In this document: one piece after another, positions 12,458 to 21,467 of the stretch
Layout: the number at the start of each line of letters is the position of its first letter
How positions within the stretch are numbered: position 1 is the stretch's first letter
Assembly: GCA_963708235.1 (NCBI GenBank)
Contig: OY970200.1
Coordinates: 558,001 to 622,000, forward strand
Direction: 5' to 3'
Source: G963708235 sp963708235
Lineage (GTDB): Bacteria > Actinomycetota > Acidimicrobiia > Spongiisociales > UBA5794
DNA length: 64,000 nt
Program-made: the position numbers and the translations under genes
The notes under the pieces: generated by a model
Seen by the model: only the letters and a program-made list of their open reading frames with translations
What the model was told of the DNA's origin: nothing
Databases searched by the model: none

Positions 12458-12819
12458 CTTTATGTGGTTTCGACTTCCGCAACCAGCCAAGTCTTTCGAC
12501 CTATTTGGCTATGCGCCGAGAACCCATTAGCCCTCTACGGCGAACAACAGATTGAGACCGCTTAGAAGCGAGTGACCGTCCAAGATCCCCTGCCAGAGGA
12601 TCTCGTCGAAGGTCATAGCGCAGGAAGTGGGATCGTCCCGGACACGACCGGTCCATACGGTATGTGGTGGAACTGGGATCAGAGCCTCGGCTTGGTGAGT
12701 CGAGGCCTCCGCACCGAACTGAGTCATCCTCGGTGAGCGCGTGCATCCCTATGTCGAGTAGGCGATAAGCCTCGGTGGCTCCCTGGAATATAGCTCAATG
12801 GTAGAGGACAAAGACCCTA
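12458..12819. other. Spacer after rpoC with a tRNA-like D-arm fragment
   Basis: No gene here is supported. A minus-strand reading frame at 12527-12727 (66 codons) has no recognisable motif. At about 12788-12807 the sequence TATAGCTCAATGGTAGAG closely matches the D-arm region of bacterial tRNAs, but the anticodon and T arms that should follow are missing; instead the next gene starts at 12820. It could be a remnant of a tRNA gene cut by an insertion, or chance. This marks the border between the rpo operon and the accessory block. Confidence 0.4.
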
Positions 12820-14625
12820 ATGTTTGACCGTAAGCAAGACCGCCCGACACGGGGCATTTCTGCACAACACGACGGAACGCGTGGCAGTGTGGCCTATTCG
12901 GCGCTCTCCTTCGTTGCTGTTGCTCTTCTGGTTTCGATGATGATGTTCGCTGTGGTTGCGTTCAGTCCGGCGGCGGGTGCCGCTGATCTGGGTTCGCAGG
13001 GTGGGGGTGGTGTGGTGAGTGGTGCCGGTGGTGGTCATGATCATTCGGTGGTCGTCGCCGCTGGGGCCGTCGCTGTTGTGGCGCAGAGGGCGACGACGAC
13101 GAAGCCTCCGCGGCCGACCACGACCACCAGACCGCCGCGCACGACCACGACGACCCGCCCCCCGACCACGACAACGCCGACGACGACGACCGTTCCTCCC
13201 ACGACGGTGCCTCCCCCTACGACGGTTCCTCCTCCCTCGACGACGGTTCCGACGACGGGGGCGACATGTGTCCTGACTGACAAGGTGGCTGGTGTGACCG
13301 TGGCCGCTGGTCAGATTTGTGAGATCCGTGGCACGTTGACGTCGACGGGGAACGTGATCGTGTTCGGGACGCTCAGGATGCGGACCGGTTCGGTTTTGGA
13401 GTTCAGTGGTGTCGACAGTTCGAGGTTCGTTGGCGGCGGGATGTCCCCGGTTGTGTCCGATGTGGGTCTGTGGGTCATGGGTGACGGTGTTCTCGATGCG
13501 GTCGGGACCCCGGTGAAGGCGTGGAACCGGACCGGGACCGACCCGACGTGGAACAAAACCGACGAACTGTTGGTCGCCCCGGTCAAACCCGGTGTGTACA
13601 CCTTCGCTCCGTACTCGCTCGGTTCACCGGTGCCCCGCTTTTCGAAGAACGTCCCCGCCGCTGAGGTGATCAACCTGTCGCGTGACGTGACGATCCGGTC
13701 CGTCAACGGTGACATGGCCCACATCTTCATCCACTCCACCCGCCCCCAGACCATCAAACACATCTCGATCGAGGCAATGGGGCCGCAACGCGACGACGTC
13801 GACATCATGGGACGCTACGCCCTGCACTTTCATCACATGGCCGACGCCAGCCGCGGGTCACTCGTCGAAGGAGTCGTTGCCCGTAACGGCGACAGTCACG
13901 CCTTTGTCGCCCACGGCTCGCACGGGATCACGTTCCGTGAAACCATTGCGTACCGCACCCGCGGCGCCGCCTACTGGTGGGACCCCCGCACCAAAACCAT
14001 GCACCCCTCCAACGAATCCAACGACATCGTCTACGAACGCGCCGGCGCCGCCGAGATCAGCCCCCACGGTGACGGCCGAGGCAAGCTCAATCGCAGCTGG
14101 GGAGCGTTCGAACTCCAAGCCGGAACCGGAGGCAAAGTCATCGACTCATGGGCCGCCGGCACCACCGGCGTCGTCGACGCCGCCGGGTTCGCCTGGCCCC
14201 CCAACGAAGAACAGAACTGGCTGTTCACCGGCAACGTCGCCCACAACGGTTCGAAGAACGGAATCTGGACCTGGCAGAACGCCAGCACCATGGACCACCA
14301 CATCCAAAACTTCACCGCCTACGCCAACGACGTCGGCATCGACCACGGCGCCTACCGCAACCGCTACCGCTACACCGCCATCACCCTCGACGGCAACACC
14401 ACCACCGGACTCGAACTCCACTCCTACATCGGATCCGAAACCCAAGCCCAATGGGACAACTGGAAAATCTACGGATCACCCACATCCATCCTCGTCCTGA
14501 GCTCAGCCACCGCCACCAGAGACTTCCCCGTCACCTTCACCAACTGCCACTTCACCGGACCCATCGTCCGCAAAGACAACGCCCCCAAAGACGTCAGGGT
14601 GGTGATGCCGACCGGCGGCTGCTGA
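12820..14625 (+). CDS. Secreted G8/CEMIP-like right-handed beta-helix protein with Thr/Pro stalk
   Basis: A 601-residue protein. Residues 25-55 are a hydrophobic signal or anchor segment. Residues about 90-145 form a Thr/Pro-rich stalk (repeats such as TTTRPPT, TTVPPPTT). The rest resembles G8-domain proteins of the CEMIP/TMEM2 group: an opening ITVPAGQ-like segment (GVTVAAGQICEIRGTL) and, at residues 331-339, GRYALHFHH, close to the GRYPIHFH motif of that family, then a beta-helix with repeated GN-x-A-HN-type turns. CEMIP proteins act on or bind hyaluronan, but no substrate can be inferred here. No clear ribosome site; GAGGA is 11 bases upstream. Family call is by motif only. Confidence 0.65.
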   Translation: MFDRKQDRPTRGISAQHDGTRGSVAYSALSFVAVALLVSMMMFAVVAFSPAAGAADLGSQGGGGVVSGAGGGHDHSVVVAAGAVAVVAQRATTTKPPRPTTTTRPPRTTTTTRPPTTTTPTTTTVPPTTVPPPTTVPPPSTTVPTTGATCVLTDKVAGVTVAAGQICEIRGTLTSTGNVIVFGTLRMRTGSVLEFSGVDSSRFVGGGMSPVVSDVGLWVMGDGVLDAVGTPVKAWNRTGTDPTWNKTDELLVAPVKPGVYTFAPYSLGSPVPRFSKNVPAAEVINLSRDVTIRSVNGDMAHIFIHSTRPQTIKHISIEAMGPQRDDVDIMGRYALHFHHMADASRGSLVEGVVARNGDSHAFVAHGSHGITFRETIAYRTRGAAYWWDPRTKTMHPSNESNDIVYERAGAAEISPHGDGRGKLNRSWGAFELQAGTGGKVIDSWAAGTTGVVDAAGFAWPPNEEQNWLFTGNVAHNGSKNGIWTWQNASTMDHHIQNFTAYANDVGIDHGAYRNRYRYTAITLDGNTTTGLELHSYIGSETQAQWDNWKIYGSPTSILVLSSATATRDFPVTFTNCHFTGPIVRKDNAPKDVRVVMPTGGC

Positions 14626-14736
14626 GATCCCGCCGACGTCTCGTCGGTTCGATCTCCCCCGGTGTCATCCACGGCCGATTCAACGGCCGACCTGACCTCT
14701 GGGCCGTCGCTTCGATGAAGCGGCGGCCCAGGTGCG

Positions 14737-16086
14737 TCACGGGGAGTTTCGCTCTGCCCAGGCGATGGCCCTGGCGAACAGCGAGGCCGCCTGATCGCGG
14801 CGGGTGTTGGCGCCGGGGCAATACCGGTCGTCGGCGCACCCCTTGGTGATCCCCGAAGCCCCGATGGCGGCGATGTCCTCGGCGAAGGTGGTGCCGGCGA
14901 TATCTTGGAACGGGCTGGTCTCGGCGGCCGGGACCTCGAAGGTCCGGCGGAGGAAGGCGGCGATCTGGCCCCGGGTGACCGGGAGATCGGGGCAGACCGT
15001 GGTCGGGGTGCAGCCCTTCACCACACCGGCGGCGGCGAGCCGGTTGATCACCGCTTCGGCCCAATGACCGTTGTCGTCGGTGAAGAAGTCCTGGTCGGTG
15101 GCCGGAGGACGGATATAGCGGTCGATGAGCGCCAACATGGCGGCGCGGCTCAGGTTGGTGTCCGGGCAGTACCGGTTGTGGGCGCAGCCGAAGATCACCC
15201 GGTCCCGCCACAGCGCTTCGATGTTGGCCGCATGGACGTTGCCGCCGGTGTCGGCGAAGTACGACATACACCCCACACGGCCGTGGTCGCGGACCACCAG
15301 TTGGTCGAGTCGGAGGGAGAGATTGGTGGTGTTGGGGATGGTCGACCCACCGAAGTAGACGTCGAGCCACATCGAACGCAGCTTCACGGTCTGACGCTCG
15401 TTGCTCCGCCGGAACCGCAGGTCGGTCCGTTTCAGTACCTGCTTGCCGTCGACCCAGGCCTGGAGCACCCCGTTGGCGCTGCCGGGGGTGTTCATGCGTA
15501 CATGGCCCTCGATGCAGTACCAGCGGTTCTGGTTGGCCACACCCCCGTCGAGACTCCAAGGGATCTCGTCGGCGCAGGTTCCCGCCTGATCGAGGTGGTA
15601 GATGTAGGACCCGAGGCGAATCTGGTTTCCGTTTGCCTCCTGGGTTCCGGGCGGCCAGAACATGGTGCGTCCCGACCATCCCGGGTCGACGGCGGTCGAG
15701 GGATTGCAGCCACGGGCGGTGAGACGACCGACATCGGCAAATCCGGGCAGCTTGCCCGAGGTGGTGGCCTTCCAATCGTCGAAGATCAGGTAGTAGCGGA
15801 ACCAGCCCTCCTCCATCCCCAGTGGGAGGAGATGGTGGGCGCCCGAGCCGCGGCGCTGGTACGGCGGAATGGTGACGCCGAGGCCGTTGCCCCGGTACCC
15901 CTCCACGATGCGGTTGTTGGCGAGGTCCGAGGCGCGGTAGTCGATCCAGCCGCGCCCGTCTCCGGGGACGTCGTCGACCCACCACTGGTCGTGCTCGAAC
16001 GGCTCGACGAGCGGGTCGTCGGCTCGTGCCGGCGCCAGCGGCAGGCTGAGCGCGATCAGGATGAGGAGCAGGGTGGCGCGGCGGAT
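14737..16086 (-). CDS. Secreted polysaccharide-lyase-like protein with three SLH repeats; start codon unclear
   Basis: After a signal peptide (RRATLLLILIALSLPLAPARA) comes a beta-jelly-roll domain of about 230 residues with FRYYLIFDDW and GKLPGF, as in PL14-type alginate/glucuronan lyases. The C-terminal half holds three S-layer-homology-like repeats, each with a GC...YCP or GC...VCP pair, ending SLFARAIAW. SLH repeats would tether it to the cell wall. No ATG, GTG or TTG occurs in frame close to the signal peptide; the frame is open far upstream into the next gene. The true start may be a rare codon, or the frame may have been shifted. I give the Ile codon next to the signal peptide as the boundary. 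Confidence 0.65.
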   Translation of the reverse strand: MRRATLLLILIALSLPLAPARADDPLVEPFEHDQWWVDDVPGDGRGWIDYRASDLANNRIVEGYRGNGLGVTIPPYQRRGSGAHHLLPLGMEEGWFRYYLIFDDWKATTSGKLPGFADVGRLTARGCNPSTAVDPGWSGRTMFWPPGTQEANGNQIRLGSYIYHLDQAGTCADEIPWSLDGGVANQNRWYCIEGHVRMNTPGSANGVLQAWVDGKQVLKRTDLRFRRSNERQTVKLRSMWLDVYFGGSTIPNTTNLSLRLDQLVVRDHGRVGCMSYFADTGGNVHAANIEALWRDRVIFGCAHNRYCPDTNLSRAAMLALIDRYIRPPATDQDFFTDDNGHWAEAVINRLAAAGVVKGCTPTTVCPDLPVTRGQIAAFLRRTFEVPAAETSPFQDIAGTTFAEDIAAIGASGITKGCADDRYCPGANTRRDQAASLFARAIAWAERNSP

Positions 16087-16205
16087 GACAGGCCTTCCGG
16101 GTGGGTCGGTGTAATGAAGATCACGCCGAGGCGTTGGCGCCCAGACTACGTGATCTCCGAAACCACGGGAACGCCCTGGTTGGCGGCCATGGCGGACGGT
16201 CGTCG

Positions 16206-16778
16206 TCAGGCGGTCGCCGGGACCAGCGTCTTGTAGTACCGCACTGCTTCGACCTGGGTTCCGGCGCCGAAGCTCTGCATCTTGGTGACGCCGTCGGTGT
16301 GCCATCCGTGGGTCTCGTAGAACCGCCGGGACCGGTCGTTGTTCGCCAGCACCCACAACACCGCCATCCGGCGACCTTCCTGACGCCACGTCGATTCGGC
16401 GGCATCGAGCAACGCCGAGCCGATGCCGGTGCCGACCAGGTGTTCGAGGAGGTAGATGGTGAGGAGTTCGACCGTGTCGTCCTCCATGTCGTCCTCGCGA
16501 CCCTCGCTCGACGATGCGAACCCGACGATGGAGCCGTCGACCTCGGCGACCCACGCCGCAAAGCCCTGCTCGGCGTCGGACCCGGTGAGCCAGGCCGCCC
16601 AGGCTCGTGCCCGCGACTCGGGGCGGAGGCTGTCCAGGAGGTCATCGGGCATGAGGCCGCGATACGCCCACTGCCAGGCGGCGACGTGGACGGCACCGAG
16701 TTCCGGTGCATCCTCTGGCTGCGCCGCACGGATGGTTGCCGTCACACCCTGAGCGTACCCGGTGCCAAGCTCGATCAT
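16206..16778 (-). CDS. GNAT family N-acetyltransferase
   Basis: A 190-residue protein. It has the acetyl-CoA fold: ATIRAAQPEDAPELGAVHVA (motif C/D region), WVAEVDGSIVGFASS, the pyrophosphate-binding loop near LVGTGIGSALLDAA (motif A, V-G-x-G-I-G), and VLANNDRSRRFYETHGWH (motif B). Start: ATG at 16778, chosen because the N-terminal beta strand begins soon after it; longer in-frame starts run into sequence upstream of the opposite gene. The acceptor substrate cannot be told. It faces away from the M50 protease gene at 16846. Confidence 0.85.
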   Translation of the reverse strand: MIELGTGYAQGVTATIRAAQPEDAPELGAVHVAAWQWAYRGLMPDDLLDSLRPESRARAWAAWLTGSDAEQGFAAWVAEVDGSIVGFASSSEGREDDMEDDTVELLTIYLLEHLVGTGIGSALLDAAESTWRQEGRRMAVLWVLANNDRSRRFYETHGWHTDGVTKMQSFGAGTQVEAVRYYKTLVPATA

Positions 16779-16845
16779 GAGGTCCTTTCGGTGTGGCGGT
16801 GCCTCTTGCCCACGGTACCGGCCGCCGTTCCGTATCCTGTGCCGG

Positions 16846-17670
16846 GTGCTGCGCTTTCCGCTCGCCGACATCCCGGTTCGGGTCCACTTCTCGTTCCTGC
16901 TCATCGCCGTGCTCTCCCCGTCACCGCGGCCGGTCGACATCGCCGCATGGACGTTGATGGTGTTCCTTGCGGTGTTGCTCCACGAGGTGGGACATGCGGT
17001 CACCGCCCGTCACTACGGAGCGACGCCGGTCACGATCACCCTCTTCGCCCTGGGTGGGGTGACGGTGTATCCCGCCAAGGCCGATCTGACCCCTGGCCGC
17101 AGGTTCGTCATCGCCGCCGCCGGTTCCCTGGTCGGAATCGTCACCGGCGGGCTGCTCGGGCTGCTCTGGTTGGCCGGGTTGTTCGATGGTGCCAGCCAGG
17201 TGGTGCGGGTGGCGGCGATCAGCTACATCTTCGCCGGGTTGGGTTGGGGGGTTCTCAACTGGGCGCCGATCCGACCGCTCGACGGTGGCGCCATGCTCAC
17301 CAGCGCCCTCGAGATCGTCAACCCACGTCGCGCCGTCGATATCGCCCGTGTCGTCTCGCTGATCTGCGGCGTGGTGGCATCGGTGGTGCTGTTCCGGTTC
17401 GGGCAGACGTTCGGGGCGGTGTTCGTGTTGGTGATCACCGCCATGGGGATGGCCGATGAACGATCGGTGCGGGCGGCGCCACCGCCACCTGCCCCGCAAC
17501 CGTCACCGGATGCCAACTCCATGGAAGCCGGCTCCCCTGGAGCCGGCTCGCCGGAAACCCGGTCGCCGCAGACCGGGACTCCGGGGGTCGGGCGCCGTGA
17601 GCCAGGCTCCGCCGGTGGGACGGCTCCTGGTTCGCCGGGCCAGGGGGAGGGTCCGTCGTGGCCCATCTGA
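16846..17670 (+). CDS. Site-2 protease family M50 intramembrane metalloprotease
   Basis: A 274-residue protein with four to six membrane segments. The zinc site HEVGH is at residues 46-50 and the third ligand region PLDGG is at about residues 144-148, the two hallmark motifs of M50 rhomboid-like site-2 proteases of the Rv/SpoIVFB type. From about residue 205 a Pro/Ser/Gly-rich cytoplasmic tail (repeats like GSPGAGSPETRSP) follows and takes the place of a CBS domain. GTG at 16846 is the chosen start, as the protein then opens LRFPLADIPVRVHFSFLL. Such enzymes often cut anti-sigma factors, but no partner is adjacent. Confidence 0.85.
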   Translation: MLRFPLADIPVRVHFSFLLIAVLSPSPRPVDIAAWTLMVFLAVLLHEVGHAVTARHYGATPVTITLFALGGVTVYPAKADLTPGRRFVIAAAGSLVGIVTGGLLGLLWLAGLFDGASQVVRVAAISYIFAGLGWGVLNWAPIRPLDGGAMLTSALEIVNPRRAVDIARVVSLICGVVASVVLFRFGQTFGAVFVLVITAMGMADERSVRAAPPPPAPQPSPDANSMEAGSPGAGSPETRSPQTGTPGVGRREPGSAGGTAPGSPGQGEGPSWPI

Positions 17671-17692
17671 CCTTCGTCCCCGATCCGGCCGG

Positions 17693-19000
17693 ATGCGGGA
17701 GCGACCGGTGAAACCGCCGGTGACCGGGCGGCGGATCCTGCTCGACGACGAACCGGTCCGCGATCTCGCCGGATACCTGCGCAAGGGGGGCGGCACCGGA
17801 TTGCGGTGGGCGTCGGCGCAGCCGCCCCATGAGGTGATCGAGACGGTCCGGGCGTCCGGATTGCGAGGGCGGGGCGGAGGCGGGTTCCCGACCGGGGTGA
17901 AGTGGCAGGGTCTTGCCGATTCCAACGCCCGGTTCAGATTCGTGGTGTGCAACGCCGCCGAGGGCGAGCCCGGGACCTTCAAGGATCGTTGGCTGATCCG
18001 GAACAATGCCTACCAACTCCTCGAGGGTCTTGCCATCGCCGCCTTCGCCGTCGGCGCCGAACGAGCCTTCATCGGGATCAAGGATCGCTTCGTCGACGAA
18101 CGGGCCGTGCTCGAGACGGCCGCCGCAGAAATGGCGGCGGCCGGTCTGATCGGCGAGGTGACCATCGAGATCGTCCCCGGGCCCGATGACTACCTCTTCG
18201 GGGAGGAGAAGGGCATGCTCGAGGTGATCGAGGGCAGGGACCCCTTGCCCCGGTTGTACCCGCCGTACATCACCGGGCTCTTCGAGCGGCCCGGGGGAGA
18301 GGCTCAGCCGGCCGTCGTCAACAACGTCGAGACCCTGAGCAACGTCCCCCACATCGTCGCTCGCGGGGCCGACTGGTTTCGGTCGTTCGGTACCGCCCAG
18401 AGCCCGGGCACCATGGTGTGCACCGTATCGGGGGACATCCGGCACCCCACCGTCGTCGAGTTGGAGATGGGAACGTCGCTTCGCCACCTCGTCGACGTGG
18501 CGGGCGGGGGACCGCGACCGGGTCGCCAGGTCAAGATGGTGGTGTCCGGGGCGTCGAACGCACCGTTGCCGGGCGCCGCACTCGATGTTCCGATCTCGTT
18601 CGAGGGAATGGCGGAGGCGGGCACCGGACTCGGCGCCGCCGGATTCATCGTGTTCGACGACACCGCCTGTGCCGCCGAGGTCGGCGCCGCCGTCTCCCGG
18701 TTCCTCTACCGGGGTTCGTGTGGACAGTGCCCGCCGTGCAAATTGGGGACCGAGGCGATCACCGAGGCGTTCTCCCGCATCGGCACCGGTGCAGGTGCGG
18801 GCCGCGATCTGGAGGACGCCGCTGCCTGGGTGATCCGTGTCACCGACGCCAACCGCTGCGGGCTCGGCGCCGGGCAACGGGCCTTCGCCGAAGGTCTGAT
18901 GCGCCACTTCGCCGAAGAGCTGGTCGCCCATGCCGAAGGGGAACCGTGCGAGTCGATGCGGAACATCGTCGTCGCCCCCCTCTACGACCTCGGGGGGTGA
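17693..19000 (+). CDS. NuoF-like NADH dehydrogenase flavoprotein subunit (FMN, NADH, 4Fe-4S)
   Basis: A 435-residue protein of the complex I 51-kDa subunit family. RGRGGGGFPTGVKW (residues 58-71) is the NADH/FMN loop, and EGEPGTFKDR follows the FMN site. C343-x2-C346-x2-C349 and C389 are the four ligands of the 4Fe-4S cluster. In complex I it oxidises NADH and passes electrons via FMN. Here it stands alone: no nuoE or other nuo genes are near, so it may serve a formate dehydrogenase, a hydrogenase or another NAD-linked redox enzyme. It follows the M50 gene by 22 bases on the same strand. Confidence 0.85.
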   Translation: MRERPVKPPVTGRRILLDDEPVRDLAGYLRKGGGTGLRWASAQPPHEVIETVRASGLRGRGGGGFPTGVKWQGLADSNARFRFVVCNAAEGEPGTFKDRWLIRNNAYQLLEGLAIAAFAVGAERAFIGIKDRFVDERAVLETAAAEMAAAGLIGEVTIEIVPGPDDYLFGEEKGMLEVIEGRDPLPRLYPPYITGLFERPGGEAQPAVVNNVETLSNVPHIVARGADWFRSFGTAQSPGTMVCTVSGDIRHPTVVELEMGTSLRHLVDVAGGGPRPGRQVKMVVSGASNAPLPGAALDVPISFEGMAEAGTGLGAAGFIVFDDTACAAEVGAAVSRFLYRGSCGQCPPCKLGTEAITEAFSRIGTGAGAGRDLEDAAAWVIRVTDANRCGLGAGQRAFAEGLMRHFAEELVAHAEGEPCESMRNIVVAPLYDLGG

Positions 19001-19087
19001 GGGGGCCGGTCTCCGGGTCTGACCCGGGAGCGCCGGTAAGCTCTGCGCCGCGCACTACTCTCCCTGTTCAGATGGAGCGAGACACCC

Positions 19088-19555
19088 TTGGCTGCCAAAC
19101 GCATCATCGGGTGGCGTGAATGGGTTGAACTACCCGACCTCGGCGTGGCTGCCATCAAGGCCAAGGTCGACACAGGCGCCCGCTCATCGTCACTACATGC
19201 CTTCGACATGGAACGATTTATGGAGGACGGAGTGGAGATGATCCGGTTCAGCGTTCACCCGGCTCAGCGGCGCCGCCTGCCGGAGGCAACCTGTGTGGCC
19301 CCGGTCGCCGCCGAGCGGCTGGTGCGCAACCCGGGTGGTCGGGAGGAGATGCGACCGGTGATCCTCACCACGGTCCGGCTCGGCGAAAAGAACTGGCCCG
19401 TGGAACTCAATCTGACCCGACGCGACACGATGGGGTTCCGAATGTTGCTGGGTCGTCAGGCGGTACGAAAGCAGTTTCTCGTCGATCCGGGTCGCTCGTA
19501 CCTGTCGGGACGCACGGAAGTGTCAACCCGTCCATCGGGGAGGCGGTCGGGATGA
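19088..19555 (+). CDS. RimB-type retropepsin-like (ATP-dependent zinc) protease
   Basis: A 155-residue protein of the Zn_protease/RimB family found next to RimK. It shows the aspartic-protease-like motif VDTGARSSSLHA with Asp28-Thr-Gly-Ala, and the second conserved block RRDTMGFRMLLGRQA. In rimABK operons RimB works with RimK to control glutamate tails on ribosomal protein S6. TTG at 19088 is the start, with GGAGCGAG upstream. The stop overlaps the rimK start by four bases (ATGA), so they are coupled. The older name, ATP-dependent zinc protease, is not supported by visible zinc ligands. Confidence 0.8.
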   Translation: MAAKRIIGWREWVELPDLGVAAIKAKVDTGARSSSLHAFDMERFMEDGVEMIRFSVHPAQRRRLPEATCVAPVAAERLVRNPGGREEMRPVILTTVRLGEKNWPVELNLTRRDTMGFRMLLGRQAVRKQFLVDPGRSYLSGRTEVSTRPSGRRSG

Positions 19556-20454
19556 ACATCGGAATCCTCTCGAGACGGCTGTCGCTGTACTCGACGACCA
19601 GGCTCAAGGAAGCGGCGGTGGAGCGGGGTCACGAGGCCCGGGTCGTCGACTACCTCCGCTGCTACATGAACATCGCCATCTCCAAGCCCGGCGTCATCTT
19701 CCGTGGCGAGGAGCTCAACTTCGACGCCATCATCCCCCGGATCGGCGCCACCCATACGTTCTACGGCACCGCCGTGGTTCGCCAGTTCGAGATGACCGGC
19801 GCCTATGCGGTCAACGAGTCGCAGGCGATCACCCGGTCGCGCGACAAGCTGCGCTCGATGCAACTGATGGCCCACGCCGGGGTCGGGATGCCGGTCACCG
19901 GATTCGCCCACTCCACCCAGGACATCGACGGTCTTCTCGACCTGGTCGGAGGTGCGCCGGTGGTGGTGAAGCTTCTCGAGGGGACCCAGGGTCTCGGTGT
20001 GGTCCTTGCCGAGACCCGCAAGGCAGCCGAGTCCGTGATCGGGGCCTTCCGTCAGCTCGATGCCAACATCCTGGTCCAGGAGTTCATCAAGGAGTCGAAG
20101 GGGTCCGATGTGCGCGCCTTCGTCATCGGAGGCAAGGTGGCAGCCGCGATGCGTCGCACCGCACCACCCGGTGAGTTCCGCTCCAACCTCCACCGCGGCG
20201 GAACCGCCGAAGTCGTCAAGCTCAGCCCCATCGAACGGGCGACGGCGGTCAAGGCGGCGCGGGCCATGGGGCTCAACATCGCCGGTGTCGACATCATCCG
20301 GTCCAACCACGGTCCGCTGATCATCGAGGTGAACTCGTCACCCGGGCTGGAGGGAATCGAAACGGCAACGGGGATCGACGTGGCGGGCCGCATCATCGAG
20401 TTCATCGAGACCAATGCGAAGCCCGGCAAGACCCGTGACCGTGTTCGAGGCTGA
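19552..20454 (+). CDS. rimK: RimK family ATP-grasp alpha-L-glutamate ligase
   Basis: A 300-residue protein, as usual for RimK. It has the N-terminal domain MNIGILSRRLSLYSTTRL, the substrate region FDAIIPRIGATHTFYG, the ATP-grasp lid GTQGLGVVLAE, and the Mg2+ site with IIEVNSSPGLEGIE. RimK adds glutamates to the C-terminus of ribosomal protein S6, and in some species to F420 or peptide substrates. It overlaps the upstream protease by four bases and the downstream aspartoacylase-like gene by 20 bases. S6 (rpsF) is not in this window, so the substrate is inferred. Confidence 0.88.
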   Translation: MNIGILSRRLSLYSTTRLKEAAVERGHEARVVDYLRCYMNIAISKPGVIFRGEELNFDAIIPRIGATHTFYGTAVVRQFEMTGAYAVNESQAITRSRDKLRSMQLMAHAGVGMPVTGFAHSTQDIDGLLDLVGGAPVVVKLLEGTQGLGVVLAETRKAAESVIGAFRQLDANILVQEFIKESKGSDVRAFVIGGKVAAAMRRTAPPGEFRSNLHRGGTAEVVKLSPIERATAVKAARAMGLNIAGVDIIRSNHGPLIIEVNSSPGLEGIETATGIDVAGRIIEFIETNAKPGKTRDRVRG

Positions 20455-21455
20455 AGCACGCAACGACCCCATCACCGTCGGTAGCGTCACTGTCGCCCCC
20501 GGCCGAAAGCAGCGCTTCGAGCTTCCCGGTTGCCCGTCTCCCCACGGGAAGCTGGTTGTCGCTTCCCGTGGCGGTGATCAACGGCCGTTACTCCGGACCG
20601 CATGTGTGGGTCAGCGCCGCCATCCACGGCGACGAACTCAACGGTGTGGCCGTGGTGCGCCGCGTCATCTCACGGCTCGATGCCAGGAGGCTCCACGGTG
20701 CGGTGATCGCCGTCCCGATCGTCAACGTCTTCGGCTTTATCAACCAGTCCCGCTATCTCCCCGACCGTCGTGACCTCAACCGGTCGTTCCCCGGTTCGAC
20801 CCGGGGATCGCTGGCGGCGCGGCTTGCCCGCCTGTTCCTGACGGAGGTCGTCGAGCAGTGCACGGTGGGTATCGATCTGCACACCGCCGCGGGGCACCGC
20901 GCCAATGTGCCGCAGCTCCGCTGCGACATCGACGATGCCGAGACCCTGCATCTGGCGAAGGCGTTCGGCACACCTTTCGTCATCCACGCCAAGGTTCGGG
21001 ACGGATCGCTCCGGCAGGCCGCCACCGAGGGCGGCAAGCGTGTCCTGCTCTACGAGGCGGGTCAGGTGTTGCGTTTCGAGGATCGACCGATAGAGATCGG
21101 GGAGGCGGGGGTGCTCCGGGTGCTGTCGGCGATGGGTATGGGCAACTGGGCGGAGCACAGCCGTCGCTCCCGCTCGCGGATCATCCGCCGCACCACCTGG
21201 GTCCGGGCGCGACGCGGCGGGATCGCCGACATGGCGGTCGAGCTGGGTCAGGCGGTGGTCCGGGGTCAGACCCTTGCCACCGTCGGCGATGCGTTCACCA
21301 CTTCGCGGCGGGCCGTCACCAGTCCGGCCGACGGCTGGGTGATCGCCGTTGCCCAGAATCCGCTGGTGTCGCAGGGTGACGCCCTGGTGCACATCGCCAT
21401 CGAAGGGACCGACGGAGCCGACGAGCCGGCCGAACGGTTGCGGCGACCGCGCTGA
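20435..21455 (+). CDS. Succinylglutamate desuccinylase/aspartoacylase family protein (one frameshift)
   Basis: A zinc carboxypeptidase-like amidohydrolase: AAIHGDELNG supplies the His and Glu zinc ligands, DRRDLNRSFPG the substrate loop, VGIDLHTA the third ligand, and a biotinyl-like C-terminal beta domain follows. The N-terminus (TVFEAEARNDPIT) and the body are in different frames; removing the extra base at 20525-20528 joins them and gives 339 residues. This is the only accessory gene with such a break, and it again falls between two codons. It forms an operon with the RimB-like and RimK genes, where family members are commonly found; they may trim or recycle the ligated residue. Confidence 0.82.
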
Positions 21456-21467
21456 GCGTGCCGATGA

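Noticed and set aside
12527..12727. Minus-strand protein of 66 residues
   Set aside because: No motif, no good ribosome site and no neighbour; not supported enough to annotate as a gene.
12780..12840. Functional tRNA gene
   Set aside because: Only a D-arm-like piece matches; there is no anticodon or T arm that pairs.
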